Assembly: GCF_050749805.1 (NCBI RefSeq)
Contig: NZ_CP192738.1
Span: 6,200,001 to 6,264,000, forward strand
Source: Hahella sp018986435
GTDB lineage: Bacteria; Pseudomonadota; Gammaproteobacteria; Pseudomonadales; Oleiphilaceae
DNA: 64,000 nt
Direction: 5' to 3'
Part shown: piece by piece, positions 17,494-25,781 of the stretch
How the letters are laid out: each line of letters begins with the position of its first letter
Position numbering within the stretch: position 1 is the stretch's first letter
Position numbers and translations under genes: made by a program
Notes under the pieces: model-generated
Databases searched by the model: none
What the model was told of the DNA's origin: nothing
What the model saw: the letters and a program-made list of their open reading frames with translations, nothing else

Positions 17494-17850
17494 TTATTTA
17501 CGAATAGGCTTACGAGGACCTTTGCGGGTGCGCGCATTTGTCTTAGTGCGCTGCCCTCGTACCGGCAAGCTATGACGGTGACGTAAACCGCGATAGCAGC
17601 CGAGATCCTTCAGCCGTTTAATGTTCATTTGCACTTCACGACGCAAATCGCCTTCAACAACCATTTTGGCGATTTCGTTCCTCAGTACGTCCAGCTGCTC
17701 CTCAGACAGGTCTTTAACCTTAGATTGAGGGCTGATGCCGGTTCTCTCACAAAGGCCACGTGAAGTGGTGCGCCCGATCCCATAAATATAGGTCAGGGAC
17801 ACTTCTGTGTGCTTGTTATCGGGGATATTGACACCCGCTATACGTGCCAT
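17494..17850 (-). CDS. rpsM: 30S ribosomal protein S13
   Basis: 118 residues, starting MARIAGVNIPDNKHTEVSL as expected. It carries the helix-two-turn-helix region and the basic C-terminal tail that reaches toward P-site tRNA (RGQRTKTNARTRKGPRKP). S13 sits in the 30S head and bridges to the 50S. As first gene of the alpha operon it is separated from rpmJ by about 100 bases holding hairpins, where S4-mediated control would act in E. coli. Confidence 0.99.
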   Translation of the reverse strand: MARIAGVNIPDNKHTEVSLTYIYGIGRTTSRGLCERTGISPQSKVKDLSEEQLDVLRNEIAKMVVEGDLRREVQMNIKRLKDLGCYRGLRHRHSLPVRGQRTKTNARTRKGPRKPIRK

Positions 17851-17874
17851 CCATCTTACTCCGCATAAATGTTA

Positions 17875-17891
17875 TTGGTAATAATTACCAA
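17875..17891 (-). promoter_or_regulatory. Palindrome in rpsM leader
   Basis: A perfect 17-base inverted repeat (TTGGTAATAATTACCAA) lies about 25 bases ahead of rpsM, in the mRNA leader position where S4 binds the E. coli alpha operon. Its role here is inferred from position only. Confidence 0.4.
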
Positions 17892-17899
17892 CAAATTAA

Positions 17900-17922
17900 A
17901 AGGCGCAGAATGATAGCGCCTT
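17900..17922 (-). terminator. Terminator-like hairpin between spc and alpha operons
   Basis: Minus-strand stem AAGGCGC/GCGCCTT with a 9-base loop, followed by TTAATTT. It lies between rpmJ and rpsM, the usual border of the two operons. The T-tract is short, so read-through is likely. Confidence 0.55.
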
Positions 17923-17954
17923 CGTGTATACAAATCAAGCAACAGAGCTAAATA

Positions 17955-18071
17955 TTAGCCTTGTTTCTGCTTGTGTCTTGGTTCTGTGCTGCAGATTACC
18001 ATTACCGCGCCATTACGACGGATAATTTTGCACCCACGACACATTTTCTTTACTGATGCTCTAACTTTCAT
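17955..18071 (-). CDS. rpmJ: 50S ribosomal protein L36
   Basis: 38 residues, read directly from the sequence: it begins MKVRASVKKMCRGCK and ends PRHKQKQG. The zinc ligands are complete (CxxC, a later Cys in VICSTE, and the following His), so this is the zinc-binding form rather than the zinc-free paralogue made in zinc starvation. It lies 44 bases after secY at the end of the spc operon. Confidence 0.97.
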   Translation of the reverse strand: MKVRASVKKMCRGCKIIRRNGAVMVICSTEPRHKQKQG

Positions 18072-18115
18072 TGCTATTCTCCAGTCTCACGCCGATTACT
18101 TTAAAACTTGCTCGA

Positions 18116-19447
18116 CTATCGGACCAAACCGCTCTTGCCGTAATTCTTCAGGTTCGACTTCTTCATGAGCGAATCATATTGATGCGACATGAGGTGCGAC
18201 TGAACCTGGGCCATGAAATCCATAACCACAACTACAACAATTAACAAGGAAGTTCCGCCAAAATAGAAAGGAACATTCCAAGACACCACTAAAAACTGTG
18301 GCAGTAACGCCACAGCTGCAATATACAAAGCGCCGAACACCGTTAAGCGGGTAAGAACGCCATCAATATATTTAGCAGTGTTTTCCCCAGGACGAATACC
18401 AGGAACAAATGCGCCAGAACGCTTCAAATTGTCGGCGACTTCCTTGGGGTTATACATTAATGCTGTGTAGAAGAAGCAGAAGAATACAACTGCTATCGCA
18501 AACAGAATAATGTATAGCGGTTGGCTTGGACCAAGCGCCTGCGAAACAACCTGCAACCACTCCATACCTTCGCCCTTGCCAAACCATTGCCCCAACGATG
18601 CTGGAAACAAAAGAATGCTAGAGGCGAATATAGGAGGAATTACACCAGCCATATTCACTTTCAAGGGAAGATGGCTGCTTTGCTGAGCATATACCTTGCG
18701 CCCTTGCTGACGACGCGCATAGTTGATGGTGATGCGGCGTTGCCCGCGCTCCATGAAAACCACGAACGCGATAATTGCTACTGCGAATACTGCAACAGCA
18801 ATTAATGTCAGAACACTCAACTCGCCGAGACGCGCCTGCTCGAATGTCTGACCAACCGCACCAGGCAAACCTGCAACAATACCAGAGAAGATCAGCAATG
18901 AAATCCCGTTACCGATACCTCTCTCAGTAATTTGCTCGCCTACCCACATCAAAAATACCGCGCCACAGACGAAGGTAACGACAGCGACAAAGAAGAAGCT
19001 CGGTCCGGTTGTAAAGGTGACACCTTGATTCGCCAGACCGACGGAAATACCAAACGCCTGAACGGTCGCAAGCAGCACTGTACCATATCTAGTGTACTGA
19101 CTGATCTTGCGCCTACCCGCTTCCCCCTCTTTCTTCAGTTGCTCCAGTTGCGGACTAACGACAGTCAACAACTGCATAATGATCGATGCAGAAATATAAG
19201 GCATGATACCCAGAGCAAAGATACTCATACGTTCCAGGGCTCCCCCTGAAAACATATTAAACAAGCTCAAGATAGTGCCCTGATTCTGATCAAAGAGCGC
19301 CGCGAGTCTATCGGGATTAATTCCTGGTACAGGTATGTGGGCACCAACTCGATATACAAGTATCGCCAACAGTACAAACCAAAGCCGAGCACGAAGCTCG
19401 GCAAGGCCTTTACCTGCACCTGCGGGTAATGCGTTTAGTTTGGCCAT
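18116..19447 (-). CDS. secY: Protein translocase subunit SecY
   Basis: 443 residues with about ten membrane segments, equal in size to E. coli SecY. It forms the channel through which Sec substrates cross or enter the inner membrane, with SecE (encoded at 44643 in this window) and SecG. Recognisable parts are VGAHIPVPGI near the start and the cytosolic SecA/ribosome-contact loop around RRITINYARRQQGRK. It abuts rplO with no gap and precedes rpmJ. Confidence 0.99.
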   Translation of the reverse strand: MAKLNALPAGAGKGLAELRARLWFVLLAILVYRVGAHIPVPGINPDRLAALFDQNQGTILSLFNMFSGGALERMSIFALGIMPYISASIIMQLLTVVSPQLEQLKKEGEAGRRKISQYTRYGTVLLATVQAFGISVGLANQGVTFTTGPSFFFVAVVTFVCGAVFLMWVGEQITERGIGNGISLLIFSGIVAGLPGAVGQTFEQARLGELSVLTLIAVAVFAVAIIAFVVFMERGQRRITINYARRQQGRKVYAQQSSHLPLKVNMAGVIPPIFASSILLFPASLGQWFGKGEGMEWLQVVSQALGPSQPLYIILFAIAVVFFCFFYTALMYNPKEVADNLKRSGAFVPGIRPGENTAKYIDGVLTRLTVFGALYIAAVALLPQFLVVSWNVPFYFGGTSLLIVVVVVMDFMAQVQSHLMSHQYDSLMKKSNLKNYGKSGLVR

Positions 19448-19882
19448 TTATTCCTCGACTTTGCCACCTGCGGCTTGGATTGCTTCTTGCGCGCCTTTGG
19501 TCACTTTCAGTCCTTTAACAGTCACCGCACGGGTAATCTCTCCGGACAGAATAACCTTGACCTGCTTAGCCTGTTGAGCAACGATGCTAGCCGCTTTCAA
19601 AGCCGCCAAATCGATAACATCAGTACCAAGGCTGTCGATTTCACTCAGTCTAACTTCTTCGGAGTAACGGCCAACCCTTGAGGTGAAGCCGAACTTGGGC
19701 AGACGACGCTGCAAAGGCTGTTGACCGCCTTCAAAGCCAGGTCTGATAGTTCCGCCAGAGCGGGAAGTTTGACCTTTGTGACCACGGCCACCGGTTTTAC
19801 CCAGCCCGCTACCGATTCCACGGCCCAACCTTTTAGGGGACTGTTTGGAACCTTCGGCCGGCTTGAGAGTATTCATTTTCAT
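19448..19882 (-). CDS. rplO: 50S ribosomal protein L15
   Basis: 144 residues with the glycine-rich N-terminus GRGIGSGLGKTGGRGHKGQ that threads into 23S rRNA. Two starts six bases apart are possible (19882 and 19876). The first has GGAGAG at closer spacing and is used here. It is followed directly by secY. Confidence 0.98.
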   Translation of the reverse strand: MKMNTLKPAEGSKQSPKRLGRGIGSGLGKTGGRGHKGQTSRSGGTIRPGFEGGQQPLQRRLPKFGFTSRVGRYSEEVRLSEIDSLGTDVIDLAALKAASIVAQQAKQVKVILSGEITRAVTVKGLKVTKGAQEAIQAAGGKVEE

Positions 19883-19883
19883 A

Positions 19884-20075
19884 TTACTCTCCTTCCACCT
19901 TCACCAGATAGTTAACCTTGTTAATCATACCTCTTACAGCAGCAGTATCTTCTACTTCCACGGTATGATTAATTTTTCTCAAACCCAAGCCGCGAACGCA
20001 GTCCTTGTGCTTAGGCAGGATTCCGATAGTACTCTTTACCAGAGTTACCTTAATAGTCTTTGCTGCATTGGCCAT
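19884..20075 (-). CDS. rpmD: 50S ribosomal protein L30
   Basis: 63 residues, typical of bacterial L30 (KVTLVKSTIGILPKHK, then GLGLRKINHTVEVEDT). It binds 23S rRNA on the back of the 50S. It is packed one base from rplO and 3 bases from rpsE, so translation is probably coupled. Confidence 0.98.
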   Translation of the reverse strand: MANAAKTIKVTLVKSTIGILPKHKDCVRGLGLRKINHTVEVEDTAAVRGMINKVNYLVKVEGE

Positions 20076-20078
20076 GAC

Positions 20079-20582
20079 TTACCCCAGAATCTCTTCCACA
20101 GTCTTACCACGCTTAGCTGCAATCTCCTCAGGAGCTTGCATGGCTTTTAAGCCTTCGAACGTGGCGCGAACAACGTTAACAGGGTTGGTTGAGCCGTAAC
20201 ACTTAGCCAATACGTTTTGTACGCCAGCGACTTCCAATACAGCGCGCATTGCGCCGCCTGCGATAATACCTGTACCTTCAGAAGCAGGCTGCATAAACAC
20301 CTTAGCGGAGCCATGACGCGCCTTGACTGGATACTGTAAGGTATTGCCGTTCAAAGTTACGGTAATCATGTTCTTGCGGGCGGCGTCCATAGCTTTCTGA
20401 ATCGCTACAGGCACTTCACGCGCTTTACCACGACCAAAGCCTACTTTACCGTTCCCATCGCCAACTACGGTCAAAGCTGTGAAGCCGAAAATACGACCAC
20501 CTTTAACAACCTTAGCCACGCGGTTGACCTGAACAAGCTTCTCCTGGAGCTCTGCTCCTTTTTGCTGCTCGTTATTTGTCAT
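20079..20582 (-). CDS. rpsE: 30S ribosomal protein S5
   Basis: 167 residues, as in E. coli. The double-stranded RNA-binding-like N-domain (LVQVNRVAKVVKGGRIFGF) and the ribosomal S5 C-domain (GTGIIAGGAMRAVLEVAGV) are both clear. S5 helps decoding accuracy and forms part of the mRNA entry site. It lies between rplR and rpmD in the spc operon. Confidence 0.99.
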   Translation of the reverse strand: MTNNEQQKGAELQEKLVQVNRVAKVVKGGRIFGFTALTVVGDGNGKVGFGRGKAREVPVAIQKAMDAARKNMITVTLNGNTLQYPVKARHGSAKVFMQPASEGTGIIAGGAMRAVLEVAGVQNVLAKCYGSTNPVNVVRATFEGLKAMQAPEEIAAKRGKTVEEILG

Positions 20583-20594
20583 ATATTCAACCTC

Positions 20595-20945
20595 TTAAAA
20601 CTCGAGTCCGTTTTCCCGCGCAGCATCAGCTAACGCTTTTACACGACCATGGTACTTGAAGCCGGAACGGTCAAAAGCCACTTTGGTAATGCCTGCAGCC
20701 TTAGCTCTTTCCGCGATCATTGCGCCAACTTTACCTGCAGCTTCTACGTTGCCGGTAGTGCCTGCACGCAAATCTTTATCCAAAGTGGAAGCAGTAGCCA
20801 AAACCTTGCTTCCATCCGCGCTGATAATTTGCGCGTAGATATGACGCGGCGTCCGATTGATGCTCAATCTGTCGACACCGAGTTCACGAATTTTATAACG
20901 GGTTTTCTTAGCCCGACGTAACCGAGAAATCTTTTTGTCACTCAT
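20595..20945 (-). CDS. rplR: 50S ribosomal protein L18
   Basis: 116 residues. It carries 5S rRNA into the large subunit together with L5. The family pattern is present: a basic N-terminus (RLRRAKKTRYKIREL), then RTPRHIYAQII, and FDRSGFKYHGRVKALADAARE at the C-terminus. It follows rplF by 9 bases. Confidence 0.99.
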   Translation of the reverse strand: MSDKKISRLRRAKKTRYKIRELGVDRLSINRTPRHIYAQIISADGSKVLATASTLDKDLRAGTTGNVEAAGKVGAMIAERAKAAGITKVAFDRSGFKYHGRVKALADAARENGLEF

Positions 20946-20954
20946 AGCCGCGCC

Positions 20955-21488
20955 CTACTTCTTCTTAGCTTCTTTAACTCGAACTTGCTCGCCGGAGTAG
21001 CGAACACCCTTTCCTTTATATGGTTCAGGCGGTCTGATACTACGGATTTCAGCAGCAACCTGCCCAACCTTTTGCTTATCGATACCACGAATCACAATTT
21101 CAGTTTGGGTGGGAGTCTCAGCTGTAATTCCCTCAGGAATTTCGAATACTACAGGGTGAGAAAAGCCAAGAGTCAGGTTGATCGCCTTGCCTTGAGCCTG
21201 CGCTCTGTAACCTACGCCAATCAGTTCCAACTTGCGCTCAAAACCTTGAGTAACGCCGAGAACCATGTTGTTGATCAACGCACGCGTGGTTCCAGCCAAT
21301 GCACGTGCCTGGTTGGAGCCTTCTTTTGGACCAAACGTCAATGCGCCATCTTCCTGTTTCACTTCAACAGAAGGATGAACAGACAAAGAAAGAGCGCCTT
21401 TGCCGCCCTTGATATTAACCAGCCGACCGTCGAACTTAACCTCTACGCCAGCGGGAATCTGTACTGGATTTTTTGCTACCCTAGACAT
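20955..21488 (-). CDS. rplF: 50S ribosomal protein L6
   Basis: 177 residues, the standard size, with two similar L6 half-domains and the C-terminal signature PPEPYKGKGVRY. L6 binds near the sarcin-ricin loop and the factor-binding site. It is 9 bases downstream of rpsH. Confidence 0.99.
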   Translation of the reverse strand: MSRVAKNPVQIPAGVEVKFDGRLVNIKGGKGALSLSVHPSVEVKQEDGALTFGPKEGSNQARALAGTTRALINNMVLGVTQGFERKLELIGVGYRAQAQGKAINLTLGFSHPVVFEIPEGITAETPTQTEIVIRGIDKQKVGQVAAEIRSIRPPEPYKGKGVRYSGEQVRVKEAKKK

Positions 21489-21497
21489 GATTCACTC

Positions 21498-21890
21498 CTA
21501 GAAGACGGTACAAATAACTTCACCACCAACGCCGGCTTTACGAGCTGCTCTATCAGTCATAACGCCTTTGGAAGTGGATACGATCGCAATACCCAAACCA
21601 CCATTTACGGTAGGCAGGTCATTAGCGGCTTTGTACTGGCGCAGACCTGGACGGCTCACTCGGCTAATATTCTCAATAACCGGAGTGCCTTGGTAATACT
21701 TCAGTGTGATCTCAAGAACAGGCTTCGCTTCTTCACTAGCTTGAAAGTCAGTGATAAAACCTTCTTCTTTCAAGACGTTGGCCACAGCGACCTTCATCTT
21801 TGAGGAGGGCATACGCACAGTTTCTTTTTCCGCCATCTGTGCGTTACGGATACGGGTAAACATATCCGCTAAGGTATCTTGCATACTCAT
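21498..21890 (-). CDS. rpsH: 30S ribosomal protein S8
   Basis: 130 residues with SMQDTLADMFTRIRNAQMA at the N-terminus and the C-terminal STSKGVMTDRAARKAGVGGE signature. S8 binds the central domain of 16S rRNA and in E. coli represses the spc operon. A strong hairpin at 21923-21944 lies in the rpsN-rpsH gap just upstream. Confidence 0.99.
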   Translation of the reverse strand: MSMQDTLADMFTRIRNAQMAEKETVRMPSSKMKVAVANVLKEEGFITDFQASEEAKPVLEITLKYYQGTPVIENISRVSRPGLRQYKAANDLPTVNGGLGIAIVSTSKGVMTDRAARKAGVGGEVICTVF

Positions 21891-21922
21891 TTAATAGCTC
21901 CAAACATTTTAGTTGTGCAGCG

Positions 21923-21944
21923 CTTTCGGCCTAACGGCCGAAAG
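21923..21944 (-). promoter_or_regulatory. Hairpin between rpsN and rpsH
   Basis: A perfect 9-bp stem CTTTCGGCC/GGCCGAAAG with a 4-base loop, about 30 bases ahead of the rpsH start. It has no T-tract, so it is not a terminator. It may be an RNA processing or protein-binding site, perhaps for S8. Confidence 0.5.
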
Positions 21945-21965
21945 ACGCTTACCAACGGTCGAGCG

Positions 21966-22271
21966 TTACCAGCTTGCCTTTTTCAAACCTGGCACATCAC
22001 CGCGCATTGCGGCTTCGCGAAGTTTAATTCGGGACAGACGGAACTTTCTCAATACCGCATGCGGACGGCCAGTTACTTGGCAGCGATTGCGCAGTCTTGA
22101 GGGACTAGCGTCTCTCGGCAGCTGCTGCAATTTCATCTGCGCTTCCCAACGCTCTTCATCAGAGACGTTCGGATTTGCAATAATGGCCTTCAGCGCAGCG
22201 CGCTTCTCAGCGTATTTCGCTACGGTTTTTTCACGCTTGAGCTCACGCTCGCGCATTCCAACTTTTGCCAT
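21966..22271 (-). CDS. rpsN: 30S ribosomal protein S14
   Basis: 101 residues, the long zinc-free form found in most gammaproteobacteria (MAKVGMRERELKREKTVAKYA at the start, LSRIKLREAAMRGDVPGLKKASW at the end). No CxxC zinc ligands are present. S14 sits in the 30S head. It lies between rplE and rpsH. Confidence 0.99.
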   Translation of the reverse strand: MAKVGMRERELKREKTVAKYAEKRAALKAIIANPNVSDEERWEAQMKLQQLPRDASPSRLRNRCQVTGRPHAVLRKFRLSRIKLREAAMRGDVPGLKKASW

Positions 22272-22282
22272 ATCAGTTCACC

Positions 22283-22822
22283 TTATTTTCTGAACGGGAA
22301 GCTGAACGCGCTAAGCAGCGCTCTGCCTTCGTCGTCAGTGTTTGCGGAGGTCGTGATGGTGATATCCATTCCGCGGACTTTATCGATTTTATCGTAATCG
22401 ATCTCCGGGAAGATAATCTGCTCTTTCACGCCCATAGAGTAGTTTCCACGCCCATCGAATGACTTCTGGTTCAAACCACGGAAGTCACGTACACGAGGAA
22501 TAGCTACATCAACCAGACGCTCAAAGAATTCCCACATACGATCGCCACGCAAAGTAACTTTGCAACCGATAGGAAAACCTTGACGAATTTTAAAGCCAGC
22601 TACGGATTTGCGAGCTTTAGTTACTACAACCTTTTGACCGGTAATAGCTTCCAAGTCAGCTGCCGCCGCTTCGATCTGCTTTTTATCGCCAAGAGCTTCG
22701 CCGACACCCATGTTAAGGGTAATCTTCTCAATACGAGGCACCTGCATAACGCTGCTGTAGGACATTTCCTTCATCAGCGCAGGAATAACCTCTTTCTGAT
22801 ATACCTCTTTATACTTTGGCAT
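22283..22822 (-). CDS. rplE: 50S ribosomal protein L5
   Basis: 179 residues from the ATG at 22822, which has AGGTGG at good spacing; a TTG six bases earlier is the alternative. L5 binds 5S rRNA and contacts P-site tRNA. EKITLNMGVGEALGDKK, GFPIGCKVTLRG and the DITITTSANTDDEGRALLSAF C-terminus match the family. It lies 17 bases after rplX. Confidence 0.99.
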   Translation of the reverse strand: MPKYKEVYQKEVIPALMKEMSYSSVMQVPRIEKITLNMGVGEALGDKKQIEAAAADLEAITGQKVVVTKARKSVAGFKIRQGFPIGCKVTLRGDRMWEFFERLVDVAIPRVRDFRGLNQKSFDGRGNYSMGVKEQIIFPEIDYDKIDKVRGMDITITTSANTDDEGRALLSAFSFPFRK

Positions 22823-22839
22823 AATCAACCACCTAACCT

Positions 22840-23157
22840 TTAGTTATCGACAAGTTCGTTTGTCGACTTGAAGATGCGCACTTTCTTACCGTCTTCAAGA
22901 ATCTTAAAGCCAATACGATCAGGCTTATCGGTGGCTGAATTAAAGATCGCCACGTTTGAAGCTTGAATGGGCGCCTCTTTCTCGACGATGCCGCCAGCAG
23001 TACCCAGCATAGGGTTTGGCTTGGTATGACGCTTAACCATATTGACGCCGCTGACAACCAGCTTACCGTCTTTCTGGACGCGATTTACTTTACCGCGCTT
23101 CCCTTTATCTCTACCTGCTATGACGACAACTTCGTCGCCTTTTCTGATCTTGTTCAT
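22840..23157 (-). CDS. rplX: 50S ribosomal protein L24
   Basis: 105 residues with a KOW motif near the start (GDEVVVIAGRDKGKRGKVNRV). L24 initiates assembly of the 50S subunit. It follows rplN by 14 bases in the spc operon. Confidence 0.99.
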   Translation of the reverse strand: MNKIRKGDEVVVIAGRDKGKRGKVNRVQKDGKLVVSGVNMVKRHTKPNPMLGTAGGIVEKEAPIQASNVAIFNSATDKPDRIGFKILEDGKKVRIFKSTNELVDN

Positions 23158-23171
23158 ATCTGGTCTGACTC

Positions 23172-23540
23172 CTATAGCACTTCCGGGGCCAGCGAGATAA
23201 TTTTCATAAATTTCTCGCCACGCAGTTCCCGTGTCACCGGCCCGAAGATACGAGTACCGATGGGCTGTTCCTGGTTATTCAAAAGAACAGCGGCATTGCC
23301 ATCAAAACGAATCAAGGAACCATCCTGTCTACGTACGCCCTTACGGGTACGTACTACGACAGCTTTAAGAACCTGACCTTTCTTTACTTTCCCGCGGGGA
23401 ATAGCTTCTTTAACAGAAACTTTAATCACGTCGCCGATACTTGCGTAACGACGGTGTGAACCACCCAGCACTTTAATACACATTACTCGACGGGCTCCGC
23501 TGTTGTCGGCCACGTCAAGCACGGTTTGCGTCTGAATCAT
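23172..23540 (-). CDS. rplN: 50S ribosomal protein L14
   Basis: 122 residues starting MIQTQTVLDVADNSGARRVMC, as in the family. L14 lies at the subunit interface. It is by E. coli convention the first gene of the spc operon, but here only 30 bases separate it from rpsQ and I saw no terminator between them, so S10 and spc may be one transcript. Confidence 0.99.
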   Translation of the reverse strand: MIQTQTVLDVADNSGARRVMCIKVLGGSHRRYASIGDVIKVSVKEAIPRGKVKKGQVLKAVVVRTRKGVRRQDGSLIRFDGNAAVLLNNQEQPIGTRIFGPVTRELRGEKFMKIISLAPEVL

Positions 23541-23570
23541 CGGTTATCTCCACCTAACAGCTTTGCTTGA

Positions 23571-23837
23571 CTAGACTTTTTCGGCCCGCTCAACAATGTT
23601 CACAAGCTTCCACGACTTAGTCTTGGAAAGAGGACGAGACTCTTGAACTTGAACGGTATCGCCAATGCGACATTCGTTATTCTCGTCATGAGCATGAAGC
23701 TTGCTTGAGCGCTTAACATACTTGCCGTACAGGGGATGCTTCACGCGACGCTCAACCAAGACCACAATGGACTTATCCATCTTGTCACTAACGACCTTAC
23801 CGGTCTCAGTGCGCACGCTTTTCTCGTTCGCGGTCAT
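23571..23837 (-). CDS. rpsQ: 30S ribosomal protein S17
   Basis: 88 residues if started at the ATG 23837, which has AGGTGAG just upstream; a GTG nine bases earlier would add three residues. The OB-fold pattern GKVVSDKMDKSIVVLVER and HPLYGKYVKRSSK is clear. S17 binds the 5' domain of 16S rRNA. It starts one base after the rpmC stop. Confidence 0.98.
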   Translation of the reverse strand: MTANEKSVRTETGKVVSDKMDKSIVVLVERRVKHPLYGKYVKRSSKLHAHDENNECRIGDTVQVQESRPLSKTKSWKLVNIVERAEKV

Positions 23838-23838
23838 A

Positions 23839-24030
23839 TCACTCACCTGCCTTCTGATTTAAGACTGTCTTGACACGAGCAATGTCGCGACGCACTTTAC
23901 GCAGAAGATGGACTTGATTTAATTGGCCCGTCGCCTTGCGCATCCGCAAGTTGAATTGCTCTTTCAACAAAGAGATCAGTTCATTACTGAGCTCTTCCTG
24001 AGTTTTGTTTCTCAATTCTGCAGCTTTCAT
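23839..24030 (-). CDS. rpmC: 50S ribosomal protein L29
   Basis: 63 residues, the usual two-helix hairpin (MKAAELRNKTQEELSNELISL, then QVHLLRKVRRDIARVKTVL). L29 lies near the polypeptide exit and contacts trigger factor and SRP. It directly abuts rplP. Confidence 0.98.
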   Translation of the reverse strand: MKAAELRNKTQEELSNELISLLKEQFNLRMRKATGQLNQVHLLRKVRRDIARVKTVLNQKAGE

Positions 24031-24444
24031 TTACATCACCGTTCTTGTCACAAAAGTAGTTGCGACAGGAAGTTTAGCCGCTGCAAGCGCAAACGCCTCG
24101 CGGGCCAATTCCTCACTTACCCCTTCCATCTCGTAAAGCATACGGCCTGGCTCAATCTCCGCCACCCAGTACTCAACTGGACCTTTACCTTTACCCATAC
24201 GGACTTCTAGAGGTTTCTTGGTAATCGGCTTATCCGGGAATATACGGATCCAGATCTTACCGCCACGCTTAATACGACGAGTCATAGTACGACGCGCTGC
24301 TTCGATTTGTCGGGCAGTTATGCGTCCACGTCCAGTCGCTTTTAAACCAAATTCACCAAAACTTACTTTGTTTCCGCGTTGCGCCAAGCCAGTGTTGCGG
24401 CCTTTGTGGACTTTGCGGAATTTCGTACGCTTAGGTTGCAACAT
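24031..24444 (-). CDS. rplP: 50S ribosomal protein L16
   Basis: 137 residues. MLQPKRTKFRKVHKGRNTGLA at the start and RGGKIWIRIFPDKPITKKP are family signatures. L16 helps position A-site tRNA near the peptidyl transferase centre. It lies between rpsC and rpmC in the S10 operon. Confidence 0.99.
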   Translation of the reverse strand: MLQPKRTKFRKVHKGRNTGLAQRGNKVSFGEFGLKATGRGRITARQIEAARRTMTRRIKRGGKIWIRIFPDKPITKKPLEVRMGKGKGPVEYWVAEIEPGRMLYEMEGVSEELAREAFALAAAKLPVATTFVTRTVM

Positions 24445-24455
24445 TTCACTGCCCC

Positions 24456-25139
24456 CTACTTAGAACTTTTCTTTTTAGCTGCTTTCTTTTCAGCGCGAAC
24501 CTGTTCAATACCACCCAGGATTTCGCCCTTAAAGATCCAAACCTTCACACCAATCACACCATAAGTGGTATGCGCTTCGTGCGTAGCGTAGTCAATATCA
24601 GCACGAAGAGTGTGCAAAGGCACGCGACCTTCACGGTACCATTCAGTACGGGCAATTTCTGCACCGCCTAAACGGCCGCCAACTTGAATTTTGATACCTT
24701 TGGCGCCTTGACGCATCGCATTCTGAACCGCGCGCTTCATTGCACGACGAAACATAACGCGACGCTCCAATTGGCCGGCAACGCCAGCAGCAACCAGTTT
24801 AGCGTCCAAATCAGGCTTACGAATCTCTTCTATGTTGATGTGCACAGGCACTTTCATCAACTCGCCGACTTCCTGACGCAGTCTATCTACGTCTTCACCT
24901 TTTTTACCGATTACAATACCCGGACGGGCTGTATGAATAGTAATCTTGGCGTTTTGAGGTGGACGCTCGATGATGACCTTGCTCACGGAAGCTTTTTCAA
25001 GCTTCTTCATCAGAAACTCGCGAACCTTGATATCAGTCAGCAAATGATCTGAATAGTTCTTTTTGTCTGCGTACCAGACTGAATTGTGATCTTTAACGAT
25101 CCCCAGTCGAATACCGACTGGATTAACCTTTTGACCCAT
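24456..25139 (-). CDS. rpsC: 30S ribosomal protein S3
   Basis: 227 residues with a KH-type domain (ITIHTARPGIVIGKKGEDVDRL, about 60-85) and the C-terminal S3 domain (KGIKIQVGGRLGGAEIARTEW). S3 forms part of the mRNA entry tunnel and its helicase activity. It lies 10 bases after rplV. Confidence 0.99.
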   Translation of the reverse strand: MGQKVNPVGIRLGIVKDHNSVWYADKKNYSDHLLTDIKVREFLMKKLEKASVSKVIIERPPQNAKITIHTARPGIVIGKKGEDVDRLRQEVGELMKVPVHINIEEIRKPDLDAKLVAAGVAGQLERRVMFRRAMKRAVQNAMRQGAKGIKIQVGGRLGGAEIARTEWYREGRVPLHTLRADIDYATHEAHTTYGVIGVKVWIFKGEILGGIEQVRAEKKAAKKKSSK

Positions 25140-25149
25140 CTGCTATCTC

Positions 25150-25482
25150 CTACTCTTCGGCTACCTTGACGGTGATATGGCAAGTCCGCTTGAAAATGCG
25201 ATCCGCCCGACCTTTCGCTCTAGGCTTAATCCGCTTCATTGTAGGACCTTCGTCTACGCAGATAGTGGCCACCTTCAGCTCATCAACATCCAGCCCTTCG
25301 TTATGCTCAGCATTGGCGATAGCTGACTCCAGCACTTTCTTGATAATGCTAGAAGCCTTTTTGGGACTAAAGGTCAATATGTCCAACGCTTCTTCAACCC
25401 GCTTACCGCGCACCTGATCTGCAACTAAACGAGCTTTCTGAGCAGATAAGCGAGCACCAAATAATTTTGCCGCTACTTCCAT
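25150..25482 (-). CDS. rplV: 50S ribosomal protein L22
   Basis: 110 residues with the extended beta-hairpin region that lines the exit tunnel (DEGPTMKRIKPRAKGRADRI). It is the site of some macrolide resistance changes in other bacteria; I see no deletion in the hairpin. It lies between rpsS and rpsC. Confidence 0.99.
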   Translation of the reverse strand: MEVAAKLFGARLSAQKARLVADQVRGKRVEEALDILTFSPKKASSIIKKVLESAIANAEHNEGLDVDELKVATICVDEGPTMKRIKPRAKGRADRIFKRTCHITVKVAEE

Positions 25483-25494
25483 CTCTATACCCTC

Positions 25495-25770
25495 TTACCG
25501 TTTAGCTTTCTTGTCTGCAGCGTGTCCGCGATAAGTACGTGTGGCTGCAAATTCACCCAGTTTATGGCCGACCATGTCTTCAGTCACATAGACAGGAACA
25601 TGTTGACGACCGTTATGAACTGCGATAGTTAAACCAACCATTTCCGGAAAAATGGTGGAGCGACGTGACCAAGTTTTAATTGGCTTCTTGTCTTTGACTT
25701 CTACCGCTGTCTCCACTTTCTTGAGAAGGTGAAGATCAATAAATGGACCTTTCTTTAAGGAACGTGGCAC
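25495..25770 (-). CDS. rpsS: 30S ribosomal protein S19
   Basis: 91 residues beginning MPRSLKKGPFIDLHLLKKVE, ending with the basic tail. S19 is in the 30S head and pairs with S13. It lies 11 bases after rplB. Confidence 0.99.
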   Translation of the reverse strand: MPRSLKKGPFIDLHLLKKVETAVEVKDKKPIKTWSRRSTIFPEMVGLTIAVHNGRQHVPVYVTEDMVGHKLGEFAATRTYRGHAADKKAKR

Positions 25771-25781
25771 GAGAGACCCCC

